A stretch of 64,000 bases of DNA from Kitasatospora setae KM-6054 (GCF_000269985.1 NC_016109.1:1426001-1490000); one strand, 5' to 3'. Shown: positions 1 to 8,192, counted from the first letter of the stretch. Numbers and translations: made by a program. The notes: generated by a model from the letters alone, not told the origin.

Positions 1-66
1 GGTGCAGGTGTCCACATGCCGGACGGATCGGTCGGGGCGGCCGGGAGGGCGTGTTAGTGTCCCGGC

Positions 67-132
67 ATGCCGCGCCACACCTGCCTCGCCATGATGCGAA
101 TGATGCCCCCGCCACCGGAGGCGCTTCGCTAG
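67..132 (+). CDS. Met-codon-rich leader peptide of an attenuator
   Basis: A 21-codon ORF whose product starts MPRHTCLAMMRMM, so four Met codons fall within five codons (91-105). An in-frame TAG at 55-57 makes the ATG at 67 the only start in this frame. It ends with TAG inside a perfect hairpin (122-139) and is followed by a terminator, then by a SAM/amino-acid-transport operon. This is the layout of a ribosome-stalling leader peptide that reads charged Met-tRNA. Weak point: the purine-rich GGGAGGG at 43-49 lies 17 nt from the ATG, and is better spaced for a GTG at 57 in another frame. Confidence 0.45.
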   Translation: MPRHTCLAMMRMMPPPPEALR

Positions 133-191
133 CGAAGCGTGTGCGCGCACCCAACTGCCGCGGGTCCTCCGGAGACGGAGGGCCCTTTTTT
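115..191 (+). promoter_or_regulatory. putative Met-responsive transcription attenuator
   Basis: Two exclusive folds are visible. The terminator stem pairs 162-171 with 176-185. In the alternative fold CCGGAGG at 115-121, in the tail of the leader ORF, is perfectly complementary to CCTCCGG at 166-172 and would consume the 5' arm of the terminator. The leader stop codon lies in the loop of a third hairpin (122-128 with 133-139, loop CTAG). Ribosomes stalled at the Met codons would favour the antiterminator; ribosomes reaching the stop would cover 115-121 and allow termination. The mechanism is inferred from the sequence alone. Confidence 0.45.
162..191 (+). terminator. rho-independent terminator in the leader
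   Basis: A 10-bp stem (GGGTCCTCCG with CGGAGGGCCC, one G-T wobble) closed by a GAGA tetraloop is followed directly by six T residues at 186-191. A U-tract this clean is uncommon in such GC-rich DNA. It lies 126 nt upstream of the first structural gene, consistent with an attenuator and not with the end of an upstream gene. Confidence 0.75.
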
Positions 192-317
192 GTTGCCCGC
201 GAACGCCGGCACCGCCAGGCGCCCGCCCCCGGCAGCACCCCGGCACCCCAGCACCCCGCAACTTCCCGAACGCCCCGAACGCCCCGCACTTCCCGAACGC
301 CACGGACGGACGCTCCC

Positions 318-1160
318 ATGACCCACCGACCAGTCGTCGCCCTCACCGACTGCGCCGACGCCAACGCCCAGGCCCGCCAGGCCGCCCGGATCGCCGCGCT
401 CTTCGGCAGCACTCCCGACATCCTCCCGCTCTCCGGACCGGACCCCGAGGGCGTCGCCGCGCTGACCCTGCTGGACCTGCTCCGGTCCGTCGACCTGACC
501 GGCGGTCCCACCCACCCGCTGGTGGTGCTGGTCAACATCGCCCCGCGCGACGGCCACTGGCCGAACGGCGCGCCGTTCTGCTGGTTCGAGTACCGCGGCC
601 ACCTGGTGGTCTCCAGCTGGAACCAGCGGGTGCTGGCCCCGCTCGCCGCCCACCTCGGCGTCACCGAGGTGCGGCTCACGGACGTCCGCGAGGTGGTCGA
701 GGCGGCCGCCGGGCAGTGGGCGGAGTTCACGGCGGAGCAGGTCGAGGAGATCGTCCGCACCCAGTTCCGCAGCCTGTGGTACGTGCCGCTGCTGGCGCAC
801 TGGCTGGTGGCCGGCCACCCGGTGCCCGGGCACCCGCAGGCGTTGGCGGCCCCGCCCCGCGCGGAGCAGGAGTCCCCGCGCATCGCGGTGATCGACAACT
901 TCGGCAACTGCAAGCTGGACGTCCCCGCGGCCGAGCTGCCCGGCTACGCGGAGGGCGGCACGATCGCGGTGCGCAGCCGCCGCGACGACCGGACGGTCCC
1001 GGTACGGTGTTACGACCGGCTTCCCGATGTCCCTTACGGCGAACCGGGGTTCACCACCGGCAGCTCCGGCGTCGGCTTCGCCGAGCTGGTGGTGCGCGGC
1101 GGTTCGGCCGCCGAGTTGTTCGCGCTCCGCCAGGGCGACCGGGTACTGTCCCGGGGCTGA
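318..1160 (+). CDS. SAM hydroxide adenosyltransferase (DUF62)-like protein
   Basis: Product of 280 residues. The family hydrolyses S-adenosylmethionine to adenosine and methionine. Family-like features are the N-terminal start VVALTD, the C-terminal IDNFGN motif near residue 195 and a terminal region reading GSSGVGFAELVVRGGSAAELFALRQGDRV. The usual DPGVG segment after the first beta unit is not recognisable (VNIAPRDG instead), so this is a divergent member. The frame is open back to 51, but that extension is Pro/Arg low-complexity sequence covering the attenuator, so the ATG at 318 is preferred. It is the first gene of a likely operon with the transporter genes that follow. Met release from SAM fits the Met-codon leader; catalytic activity is unproven. 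Confidence 0.6.
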   Translation: MTHRPVVALTDCADANAQARQAARIAALFGSTPDILPLSGPDPEGVAALTLLDLLRSVDLTGGPTHPLVVLVNIAPRDGHWPNGAPFCWFEYRGHLVVSSWNQRVLAPLAAHLGVTEVRLTDVREVVEAAAGQWAEFTAEQVEEIVRTQFRSLWYVPLLAHWLVAGHPVPGHPQALAAPPRAEQESPRIAVIDNFGNCKLDVPAAELPGYAEGGTIAVRSRRDDRTVPVRCYDRLPDVPYGEPGFTTGSSGVGFAELVVRGGSAAELFALRQGDRVLSRG

Positions 1161-1261
1161 CCCACGGCCCGCACGTCCGCGCACCGCCGCACGTCCGCGC
1201 TCCCCGCACCGTCCCCGCCCCGCCCCCGTTCGCTCCCCGCACCCTCCCCGAAGGAACTCCC

Positions 1262-2149
1262 GTGTCCCTTGCCCGTCTGACCGCCACCGGCGCCGCCCTC
1301 CTCTCCCTCGGCCTCGCGGCGAGCGCCTGCGCGCCGCAGCCGAACAGCAACGCCCCGGCCGCCGCCGGCGGCGCCGGCGCGAGCGGCGCGGCGGACTGCT
1401 CGCCGAGCAGCCCCGGCCTGTACAAGGCGGGCCAGTTGACGGTCGCCACCGACTCCCCCGCGTACTCGCCCTGGTTCGAGGACAACGCCCCGTCCAACGG
1501 CAAGGGTTTCGAGAGCGCCCTGGCCTACGCCGTCGCCGACCGGCTGGGCTTCACCAAGGACCAGGTGAAGTGGGTGGTGGAGCCCTTCGACAGCTCGTAC
1601 GCCCCGGGCGCCAAGGACTTCGACTTCGACGTCAACCAGATCTCCGTGACCCCGGCCCGGCAGAAGGCGGTGGACTTCTCCACCGGCTACTACACGGCCA
1701 ACCAGGGCGTGCTGGTGCTGAAGGACTCGAAGTTCGCGAACGCCGGCTCGCTCGGCGCGCTGAAGGACGCCCGGATCGGCGTCCAGGTGTCCACCACCAG
1801 CTACCAGGCGGTCAAGGACGTCATCAAACCCAACCCGCAGGTCTCCGTCTACAACACCACCAACGACGAGATCCACGCGCTGCAGAACGGCCAGATCGAC
1901 GCGCTGGTGACCGACATGCCGACGGTCTTCTACCTGGCCAACGCCGAGCTGGAGAACGGGAAGATCCTCGGCCAGTTCGACTACGCCGCGGACACCTCGG
2001 AGCAGTTCGGCCTGCTGCTGGGCAAGGGCTCCCGGCTGACCGGCTGCGTCAACCAGGCGCTGGCCGCGCTGAAGGCCGACGGCACGCTGGCCAAGATCAC
2101 CGACCAGTGGCTGTCCGCCTCCACCGACGTCGCCAAGCTCGACCGGTAA
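1262..2149 (+). CDS. amino-acid ABC transporter substrate-binding lipoprotein
   Basis: Product of 295 residues. The signal peptide ends in a lipobox, LAASAC, near residues 19-24, so the mature protein should be lipid-anchored outside the cell membrane. The fold is that of family 3 solute-binding proteins (PBPb): substrate-facing segments GKGFESALAYAVADRLG and DFDVNQISVTPARQKAVDFSTGYY are typical of polar amino-acid binders. Start is GTG at 1262, six nt after AAGGA (1251-1255). It is followed by a matching permease and ATPase. The ligand cannot be read from the sequence; the leader peptide upstream suggests methionine or a related compound, as inference only. Confidence 0.85.
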   Translation: MSLARLTATGAALLSLGLAASACAPQPNSNAPAAAGGAGASGAADCSPSSPGLYKAGQLTVATDSPAYSPWFEDNAPSNGKGFESALAYAVADRLGFTKDQVKWVVEPFDSSYAPGAKDFDFDVNQISVTPARQKAVDFSTGYYTANQGVLVLKDSKFANAGSLGALKDARIGVQVSTTSYQAVKDVIKPNPQVSVYNTTNDEIHALQNGQIDALVTDMPTVFYLANAELENGKILGQFDYAADTSEQFGLLLGKGSRLTGCVNQALAALKADGTLAKITDQWLSASTDVAKLDR

Positions 2150-2190
2150 CCGGCAGCGACGAACGGACGAACGGACGAACGGCAGCGACC

Positions 2191-3072
2191 ATGACCGACA
2201 CGACGCTCGTCGCCCCCGGCGACGAGACCCACCGCCCCAGCGCCCGCCAGCAGGAGCGGACCGCCTACCGGCGGGCCCGCGACCGGCGCAACACCTGGAT
2301 ATCCGTCACCTGCACCGTCGCCTTCGCCGCGGTCGTGGTGGGCGGCGCCCTCGCCTCGCCCGGCTGGGAGAGCTTCCGGGCCACCTTCCTGGACGGCCAC
2401 CAGTTCACCGGCAACTTCGGCTCGGTGCTGAACGGCTTCTGGCTGAACGTCCGGATGTTCCTGGCGGCCGAGGCGGCCGTCCTCGTCCTCGGCCTGGGCC
2501 TCGCCCTGCTCCGGGTCACCACCGCCCCCTGGCTGCTGCCGCTGCGCGCGACCGCCGCCCTGTACGTCGACGTGTTCCGCGGCGTGCCGACCATGCTGCT
2601 GATCTTCCTGATCGGCTTCGGCGTGCCCGCCATGCAGCTCCAGGGGACCCCGAAGTCGCCGGTGGTGCTCGGCGCGATCGCGCTGGTGGTCTCCTACACC
2701 GCGTACGTGGCGGAGGTCTTCCGGGCCGGCCTCACCAGCGTCCACCCGGCCCAGCACAACGCCGCCCGCGCGCTCGGGCTGAGCAGGCAGCAGACCATGC
2801 GCAGCGTGGTGCTCCCGCAGGCCGTCCGCAACGTGCTGCCGGCGCTGCTCAACGACTTCATCGCGCTGCAGAAGGACACCGCGCTGGTCGCGGTCCTCGG
2901 CCCGCTGGAGGCCCTGCGGGTGGCGCAGATCGCGGCCGACTCCGAGTTCAACTACACCCCCTACCTGTGCGCGGCCGTGATGTTCATCGCCGTCACCATC
3001 CCGATGACCCGGTACGCCGACTGGCTGGAACGCCGCCGGGTCGAGCGCACCCGCGCGGAGGCCGCCCGATGA
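2191..3072 (+). CDS. polar amino-acid ABC transporter permease
   Basis: Product of 293 residues of the His/Glu/Gln/Arg-opine permease type. A charged cytoplasmic N-terminus (about 35 residues) precedes the first membrane helix (about 36-57); several further helices follow. The EAA loop that contacts the ATPase is clear near residues 190-215: HPAQHNAARALGLSRQQTM followed by VVLPQAVRN. The gene lies 41 nt after the binding-protein gene, and its stop overlaps the start of the ATPase gene (ATGA), so the three are translationally linked. With one permease gene the channel is probably a homodimer. Confidence 0.88.
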   Translation: MTDTTLVAPGDETHRPSARQQERTAYRRARDRRNTWISVTCTVAFAAVVVGGALASPGWESFRATFLDGHQFTGNFGSVLNGFWLNVRMFLAAEAAVLVLGLGLALLRVTTAPWLLPLRATAALYVDVFRGVPTMLLIFLIGFGVPAMQLQGTPKSPVVLGAIALVVSYTAYVAEVFRAGLTSVHPAQHNAARALGLSRQQTMRSVVLPQAVRNVLPALLNDFIALQKDTALVAVLGPLEALRVAQIAADSEFNYTPYLCAAVMFIAVTIPMTRYADWLERRRVERTRAEAAR

Positions 3073-3827
3073 CCACCACCACCGCACCCCTGCTGCGGAT
3101 CCGCGGCCTGCGCAAGGAGTACGGCGGCCGCCCGGTGCTGCGCTCCATCGACCTGGACGTCTCCGAGCACCAGGTCGTCTGCCTGATCGGCGGCTCCGGC
3201 TCCGGCAAGTCCACCCTGCTGCGCTGCGTCGACCTGCTGGACGAGGTCGACGACGGCACCGTCCACCTCGGCGACACCGAACTCACCGACCCGCGCCTGG
3301 ACCCGGACCGGGCCCGCCGCCGGATCGGCATCGTCTTCCAGGCCTACAACCTCTTCCCGCACCTGACCGTGCTGGACAACATCACCCTGGCCCCGCGCAA
3401 GGTCCACGGCGTCAAACGCCGCGAGGCGGAGACGCACGCCCGCGAACTCCTGGCCCGGCTCGGGCTCTCCGACAAGGCCGGCGACTACCCCGACCGGCTC
3501 TCCGGCGGCCAGCAGCAGCGGGCGGCCATCGCCCGCGCCCTCGCCACCGAACCCGAACTGCTCCTCTTCGACGAGATCACCTCGGCCCTCGACCCGGAAC
3601 TCGTCGGCGAAGTGCTGGACGTGGTCACCGACCTGAAGCAGCGCGGCCTGACCATCCTGATGGCCACCCACGAAATGGGATTCGCCCGCCACGCCGCGGA
3701 CCGGGTCTGCTACCTGGAGGACGGCGTCATCCGCGAACAGGGCCCGGCCGAACAGGTCCTGACCGACCCCCGGCACGAATCCACCCGCCGCTTCCTCGCC
3801 CGGGTCCTCGACCGCAAGGAGATCTGA
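3069..3827 (+). CDS. polar amino-acid ABC transporter ATP-binding protein
   Basis: Product of 252 residues with all ABC ATPase motifs: Walker A GGSGSGKST, Q-loop FQAYNLFPHLTVLDN, signature LSGGQQQR, Walker B LLLFDEI and H-loop ATHEMGF. The ATHEMGFAR segment is characteristic of the GlnQ/HisP polar amino-acid group. The ATG overlaps the permease stop by four nt. It closes the operon 318-3827; no clear terminator follows before the convergent Nudix gene. Confidence 0.9.
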   Translation: MTTTTAPLLRIRGLRKEYGGRPVLRSIDLDVSEHQVVCLIGGSGSGKSTLLRCVDLLDEVDDGTVHLGDTELTDPRLDPDRARRRIGIVFQAYNLFPHLTVLDNITLAPRKVHGVKRREAETHARELLARLGLSDKAGDYPDRLSGGQQQRAAIARALATEPELLLFDEITSALDPELVGEVLDVVTDLKQRGLTILMATHEMGFARHAADRVCYLEDGVIREQGPAEQVLTDPRHESTRRFLARVLDRKEI

Positions 3828-3979
3828 CCGACGGCGGGGTTTGCCGCGCCGGGGAGAACCCGCTGCCCACGGCCCGCGCCCCTGCCGCAGGGTGGGGGCA
3901 CCGGCCCGGCACCACGGTTCCCGCACGGACCACCGAATCCGTCGCAACCACTGCCGGGCCCGCCGCCGCGCCTTCCCGC

Positions 3980-4495
3980 CTACGCCGCGGCGGGCAGGGC
4001 GCCCCCGTCCACGGCGGCCAGCAGTGCGGCCTTGATCTGCGGGGGCATCAGGTTCAGCGCACCGACGGCTTCGGCCGTGAGCGGGACTTCTTCGAACAGG
4101 TACTCGCCCCGGTCGTCGCGGGAGAACTCGGGGCCGCTGCGGTCGTCGAAGTTCCAGGCGGTGACGCGGGCGGTGTAGAAGTGCTCGGTCTCGCCCTTGT
4201 CGCTCTCGAACCGGTGGAAGGGGCGCAGGTCCGTGGCCTCACCGGCGATCTCCTCCCGGACCTCGCGCAGCAGGGCGGCTTCCAGTCCGCTGTCCTCGTC
4301 TTCGACACCGCCGCCGACGAGAACCTGGTAGGGGTCGACGCCGGGGCGGACACGATTGATCACGAGCAGAGACCGACACGGCCAGCGCAGGCGGCCGGCG
4401 CCTCGCGGACCGGTCGGAGTGGTGGGCGCTTCCCCAGGCGCGATTTCCGACACCCGGCCTTCCTCGGGCCGTCTGCCGCACCGCCAGGGAATCAT
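3980..4495 (-). CDS. Nudix hydrolase with a degenerate Nudix box
   Basis: Product of 171 residues. The Nudix domain starts near residue 42 (RSLLVINR). The box reads GVEDEDSGLEAALLREVREE, then IAGE. Against the consensus Gx5Ex7REUxEExGU, the first Glu is Ser and the Gly after EEx is Ala; the metal-binding REVREE core is intact. Nudix enzymes cleave nucleoside diphosphates linked to another group; the substrate here is unknown. The first ~40 residues look unlike the family, and the ATG lies inside a sequence shared with the region upstream of the permease at 38.2 kb, so the N-terminus may be a recombination product and the true start may be later. Confidence 0.65.
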   Translation of the reverse strand: MIPWRCGRRPEEGRVSEIAPGEAPTTPTGPRGAGRLRWPCRSLLVINRVRPGVDPYQVLVGGGVEDEDSGLEAALLREVREEIAGEATDLRPFHRFESDKGETEHFYTARVTAWNFDDRSGPEFSRDDRGEYLFEEVPLTAEAVGALNLMPPQIKAALLAAVDGGALPAAA

Positions 4496-4575
4496 GGCCC
4501 GGTCAGCGCGTGGTCCCGAAGCCCGGCTCCGGGGCGGTCGGGTACGGGCGGGCGCCGCAGCCCGGGGCAGTGGTT
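4482..4575 (+). repeat. decayed copy of the permease upstream/5' region
   Basis: From about 4482 the sequence follows that at 38218-38276 (GATCATGG / AATCATGG, GGTCAGCGCGTGGTCCCG, GGCTCCGGGGCGGTCGGGT) with scattered substitutions. It then jumps over the start codon to match the segment around 38335-38372 (GGGCGGGCGCCGC, CCCGGGGC, GTGGT). It is therefore a diverged, internally deleted copy of the permease leader and first codons. From here to 4691 I see no gene. Confidence 0.6.
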
Positions 4576-4691
4576 GCGAACTCGGGGTCGGGTCCTTTCG
4601 GACGGTGGAGGGGAATCGAGTTGAGCCGTGTTGTCCGCGGACGACACCGTGTCCTTCTACCGGCTCGGGAGCATCGGCTGGTGATGGACGC

Positions 4692-5849
4692 TCAGGTGGG
4701 GTCGGGCCAGCGTGGGCCGTTGTCGGGGTCGGCGTGCCAGATCCACTGCCGGTCGGGGGTGACGGTCATGCCGTAGTCGTAGCCCGTCGGTCGGCCGAGT
4801 TGTTCCCACCGTGTCCAGGCGTCGTCCAGTAGGTCGGCGAGGTGCCGGGGGCCGCCCTGGGTGCGGTAGGTGCCGTCGGGGGTGGTGGACAGGGTGGTCC
4901 AGGATTCGGCGCTGTCGTGGATCCAGGCGCTGGTGCCGTCCTGGTCGACGGCGGTGGTGATCGTCAGCTCGGGGAGGGCGACGCGCAGGTGGAAGAGCAG
5001 GCCCCAGTCGGTGCGCAGGTGTTCGGGGTCGCGGGTGGTGTGCTGTTCGGGGCCGGAGGGCGGGGTGTGGGCGCGGACGGCGGTGAAGTCGCGGGGGCCT
5101 GTCGGGGTGGTGGTGCGGTCGGGCATGAACTGGGCGAGGCCCTGCATCCAGCCGGTGGCGTGGGTGTGGTCGGGGGCGACGGTGAGGGCGGCGTGGCCGA
5201 GGCGGCCCCAGGGGACGACGAGGTGTCCGCCGGGGCGGGTCTGCTCGATCCAGGCCCACGGCACCCGCTCGACGGCGTAGGTGGCGACGACCCGGTCGTA
5301 CGGGGCGCCGGCCGGGTGGCCGAGACCGCCGTCCCCGGCGATCGCCTCGACGTCCAGGCCCGCCGCCTTGAGGCGGGCGGCGCCGGCGGCCGCGAGGCCG
5401 GGGTCGACTTCGACGGTGGTCACCCGGCCGGGCCCGGCCCGGTGGGCGAGCAGGGCGGCGTTCCAGGCGGAGGGGCTGGTGCCGAGTTCGAGGACGCGCC
5501 GGCCGGGTTCGAGGCGGAGGGAGTCGAGCATGTCGACGACCAGGGCCTGGGCGGAGACGCTGGAGGTGGGCCGTCCTTCGGTCACCTGGGTGGCCGCGGC
5601 GCGGTGCGGATCGCCGTACAGCAGTTCAAGCCAGCGGTCCGGGTCCGAGTCGCGGTCGACCGGTTGCCAGGCGCGGCCGTCCCAGTCCCACAGCCGCTCC
5701 GGCGCGAATTCGTCGCGCGGGAGGCGGGCGACGGCGTCGCGGATCCACGGCGAACGCCGAGGCCACAGCCCGCCGGCCGCCATCTCCTCATCCAGCCGCC
5801 GTCTGGCCTCGGCGGCGGCTCGGACAGCGGCATCGTCCACCGCGACCAC
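4692..5849 (-). CDS. PCMT-family protein O-methyltransferase, possibly RiPP-modifying
   Basis: Product of 385 residues. The middle part is a protein-L-isoaspartate O-methyltransferase fold: TEGRPTSSVSAQALVVDMLD, then the SAM motif VLELGTSPSAWNAALLAHRAG and VTTVEVDPGLA, then DRVVATYAVERVPWAWIEQ and a C-terminal domain of about 150 residues. The glycine-rich loop is GTSPSAWNAA where ordinary PCMT has GTGTGYNAA. Start is GTG at 5849, about ten nt after AGGAG. Thirteen nt separate it from the stop of a tiny upstream ORF rich in Pro, Lys and Asp-Gly. PCMT homologues beside short precursor genes make aspartimide in graspetides, lanthipeptides and imiditides, so a RiPP role is plausible. The alternative is an ordinary repair-type methyltransferase. 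Confidence 0.75.
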   Translation of the reverse strand: MVAVDDAAVRAAAEARRRLDEEMAAGGLWPRRSPWIRDAVARLPRDEFAPERLWDWDGRAWQPVDRDSDPDRWLELLYGDPHRAAATQVTEGRPTSSVSAQALVVDMLDSLRLEPGRRVLELGTSPSAWNAALLAHRAGPGRVTTVEVDPGLAAAGAARLKAAGLDVEAIAGDGGLGHPAGAPYDRVVATYAVERVPWAWIEQTRPGGHLVVPWGRLGHAALTVAPDHTHATGWMQGLAQFMPDRTTTPTGPRDFTAVRAHTPPSGPEQHTTRDPEHLRTDWGLLFHLRVALPELTITTAVDQDGTSAWIHDSAESWTTLSTTPDGTYRTQGGPRHLADLLDDAWTRWEQLGRPTGYDYGMTVTPDRQWIWHADPDNGPRWPDPT

Positions 5850-5862
5850 CCGGGCCCCTCTC

Positions 5863-6000
5863 CTACTTCTTGTGCTTGCCGTCACCGGGCGGCGGCGGGG
5901 GGACCTGACCATCGGAGTTTCCCGGCGGCGGCGTCCCCTGGGCCGGATCCGGCGCGGGCTTCTCGTGCTCGCCCAAGGCGTGCTCCCCCTCCTCCTTCAT
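5863..6000 (-). CDS. small peptide, candidate precursor for the adjacent PCMT
   Basis: A 45-residue ORF starting MKEEGEHALGEHEKPAP and ending PPPPPGDGKHKK; it also contains GNSDGQ. The features are an acidic N-terminal half, a proline-rich linker, two Asp-Gly pairs (the dipeptide most prone to aspartimide formation) and a basic tail. No Cys is present and no FxLD or graspetide repeat motif is seen. Its stop is 13 nt before the PCMT start, with the methyltransferase ribosome-binding site overlapping the stop. The ATG at 6000 has a poor ribosome-binding site. A very strong AAGGAGGAG just inside it would suit a TTG start at codon 9, giving a 37-residue product. The precursor role is an inference. 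Confidence 0.45.
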   Translation of the reverse strand: MKEEGEHALGEHEKPAPDPAQGTPPPGNSDGQVPPPPPGDGKHKK

Positions 6001-6529
6001 AGCGGTCGGACGGCCTGGCCACCCGGCGTCCCATCCTCCCGCCGCCACCCGCCGGGCGGTAGTACGCGTCAGAACGCACAAGGGATCGGTGAGTTGACGC
6101 CGGATCCGCGTGCTTCGACCCGCTGGACGGCGGGGACCACCTCATCGCTCCCGTAGGAGAGGGGACCACCTATCTGCAGGGGGCCATATCGAAGGGTCCA
6201 GCCTCGCCCATCCGGCGCGGGGACTCAGCGAACTCCTCCCGCGTCGTAGGCCGTGGCACGATGCATCGGCACACCGCTCCTTGACACCCCAGTACAGCCA
6301 AGAAATAGCAAAGTCATTAAAATTCCCCAGGTCAAGAAGGGGTCGTCCCCGTGCGAGGGGGGTCTGCCGCGCGTCGCAGCCCTTGCCGCGGTGCCGCTCG
6401 ACGAGGGCGTTCCAGATCTCCGGGGCCACGTACCGCACCGCCTGCGCCGCGATGACGTCACCGCCGCCGGCTGGCCCGCCCCGCTGGCGGAGCAGGTCGC
6501 ACGGTACGAACAGGAGGCCACCCGGCAGC
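6001..6529. other. non-coding stretch with probable relics
   Basis: No ORF here has convincing coding character. A short AT-rich segment (about 6296-6330) contrasts with its surroundings and could hold promoters for the minus-strand peptide/PCMT pair. The part from about 6340 to 6529 has open frames on both strands that match no family I recognise; it is probably decayed sequence upstream of the truncated propeller gene. Confidence 0.4.
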
Positions 6530-7518
6530 TGCGCCCGAAGCGGTCTGGACGGCCGAGGTGCCGGACGCCCAGGCCGAAGTCTCCCGGCTCGACCCCGGGA
6601 CCGTCCTGTGCACCGGCCGGTCCTCCGTCTCGGTGTACGACCGGAACAGCGGGCGGCGGTTGTGGCACGACGCCGACGGCACGCAGTACGCCACCGCGCC
6701 CGGCCGGGTGTACGCGGTGCGCGCCGACGGCCTGCTGCACGCCCTCGACGCGGCCACCGGACGGCAGCTCTGGAGCACCGCCCCGGAGGGCACCGGCCCC
6801 TCGACGATCATGTCCGCGGACGCCGCCCAGGTCGTCCTCGGCTCCGCGAACGGAACCCTCCGCGGGCTCGACCCGGCGGGACGGCAGCTGTGGAAGCAGA
6901 ACCTGTACATCCCCTGCGCGGCCGGCGACCGGGTGTACGCCTTCGACCAGGACCGGTCACTGCTCGCGCTGCGGGCCGCGGACGGCGAACGGATCTGGCG
7001 CCGGGACACCCCGCTGTCCACCACCGACAAGTCGACCCCCCTGGACCAGCAGGCGCTGGCCCTGATCGGCGGCCGACTGTACTGCTACCACCAGATCGAT
7101 CTCGGCGGCACCCGCGGCGGACCGCTGATCGCCGTCGACCCGGCCGACGGGGGCACCCTGTGGAGCGCCCGGCCCTCGACCGGCCTGCTGAACTCCTTCG
7201 CCGTCGCCGACGCAGTCACCTGCTACCTGGACAGCGGCGGCCTGCACGGGCTCGATGCGCGCACCGGCCGCCTCCGCTGGCAGGCCGGCACCGACCTGGG
7301 CGCCCTCAGCTTCCTCGGCGCGGCCGGCGGCATGTTCCTGGTCGGATCGGTCTCCCAGTCGTCCGCCGGACTCCACGGCTTCGACCCGGCGAGCGGCCGC
7401 CCGGTCTGGCACTACCCGGTCACCGGGGCCACCGGCTACTGGACCGGCGTCCAGGACTCCCGCGGCCTGTACCGCCCTCACCGCCTCCCGCCTGCTCGCC
7501 TTCCGCCTGCCCGGCTGA
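6530..7518 (+). pseudogene. PQQ-like beta-propeller protein, 5'-truncated and frameshifted
   Basis: The frame reads as repeating propeller blades with motifs such as VYAVRADGLLHALDAATGRQLW, then LRGLDPAGRQLWK and LHGLDARTGRLRWQ. No start codon with a ribosome-binding site precedes it; the first blades begin at AVWTAEVPDA. Near 7480 the frame breaks: after GVQDSRGLY the natural ending ALTASRLLAFRLPG (stop at 7516-7518) lies in the next frame, which fits one extra C in CTGTACCGCC. Such propellers in streptomycetes are often the sensor part of Ser/Thr kinases or stand-alone secreted proteins; the missing 5' part prevents a choice. Confidence 0.65.
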
Positions 7519-7721
7519 CCCCCGGCCGGGACGGCCACCCGCCCTCCGCCCCGGCCGGAGCGCGGACGCCTCCGCGCAACGCACGCACCGGGCAGCCGGT
7601 CGGCTGTTCCGGCAAGGGCGGCTCGGTGGACGGCGGCGCCTCTACGGCCGCACACTGTCCACCCGAGTCCCGGCCCCACCGACCGCCCCGGTCGGGCAGC
7701 GGTCCGGAACGGGGGGAAGAC

Positions 7722-8192
7722 ATGGCATTTCCGCAGTGGCTGCGGTCTCGGCACTCCGCCACGCAGGAGGAAGTCATGGCCGTGCTGGAGTCGCTGGAAC
7801 TGCCGGCCGCCGTCGAGTCGATCGCGACGGCGATCGACTCGGCCCGGGGGCCCGAGGCGGTGGACCGCAGCGGCCCCACCTCGGTGCGCAGCGTCCGCAG
7901 GAGGCTGCGGTCCCTGGCGGGACGGGTCACCCGGTTGACCGCCGAGCAGTGGTACGGCAGCGGCGTGCACGTGCGCGCGCCGGTCGGCAATCCCGACCTG
8001 TGGTGGTCGACCGCCGTCTGGGAGCAGGAGCGCGAGATCCGCCGCCAGCGCATCGAGTCGTTCGCGGCGCAGCCGTCGTACCGCACGGGCAACGAGAAGA
8101 GCAAGCTCGCCAGAATGCTGGAAGAGCACGCCAGGGCGAACGAAGCGCACTACCAATGGCACAAGAACGACGTCGGTCCCGGAGCGAATTGA
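7722..8192 (+). CDS. hypothetical protein, 156 residues
   Basis: Starts at an ATG after GGGGGGAAGA. The product (MAFPQWLRSRHSATQEEVM...) is hydrophilic with no signal peptide or membrane helix. The middle is helical and Arg/Ala-rich (SVRRRLRSLAGRVTRLTAEQWYG) and the C-terminus is charged (KSKLARMLEEHARANEAHYQWHKN). No family was recognised. It lies 203 nt after the broken propeller gene and has good third-position GC. Function unknown. Confidence 0.6.
   Translation: MAFPQWLRSRHSATQEEVMAVLESLELPAAVESIATAIDSARGPEAVDRSGPTSVRSVRRRLRSLAGRVTRLTAEQWYGSGVHVRAPVGNPDLWWSTAVWEQEREIRRQRIESFAAQPSYRTGNEKSKLARMLEEHARANEAHYQWHKNDVGPGAN

Noticed and set aside
1..200. A T-box or SAM riboswitch in front of the first operon
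   Set aside because: The T-box consensus GGGUGGNACC is absent and no SAM aptamer pattern was recognisable; a leader peptide explains the terminator better.
5863..6000. Assigning the small peptide as a graspetide or FxLD lanthipeptide precursor
   Set aside because: No ATP-grasp, LanM or related gene is nearby, and the peptide lacks Cys, the FxLD motif and the Thr/Asp repeat pattern.
6142..6438. A minus-strand ORF containing APEIWNALVERHRGKG
   Set aside because: Looked partly protein-like but matched no family, has no ribosome-binding site and lies in a region of apparent decay.
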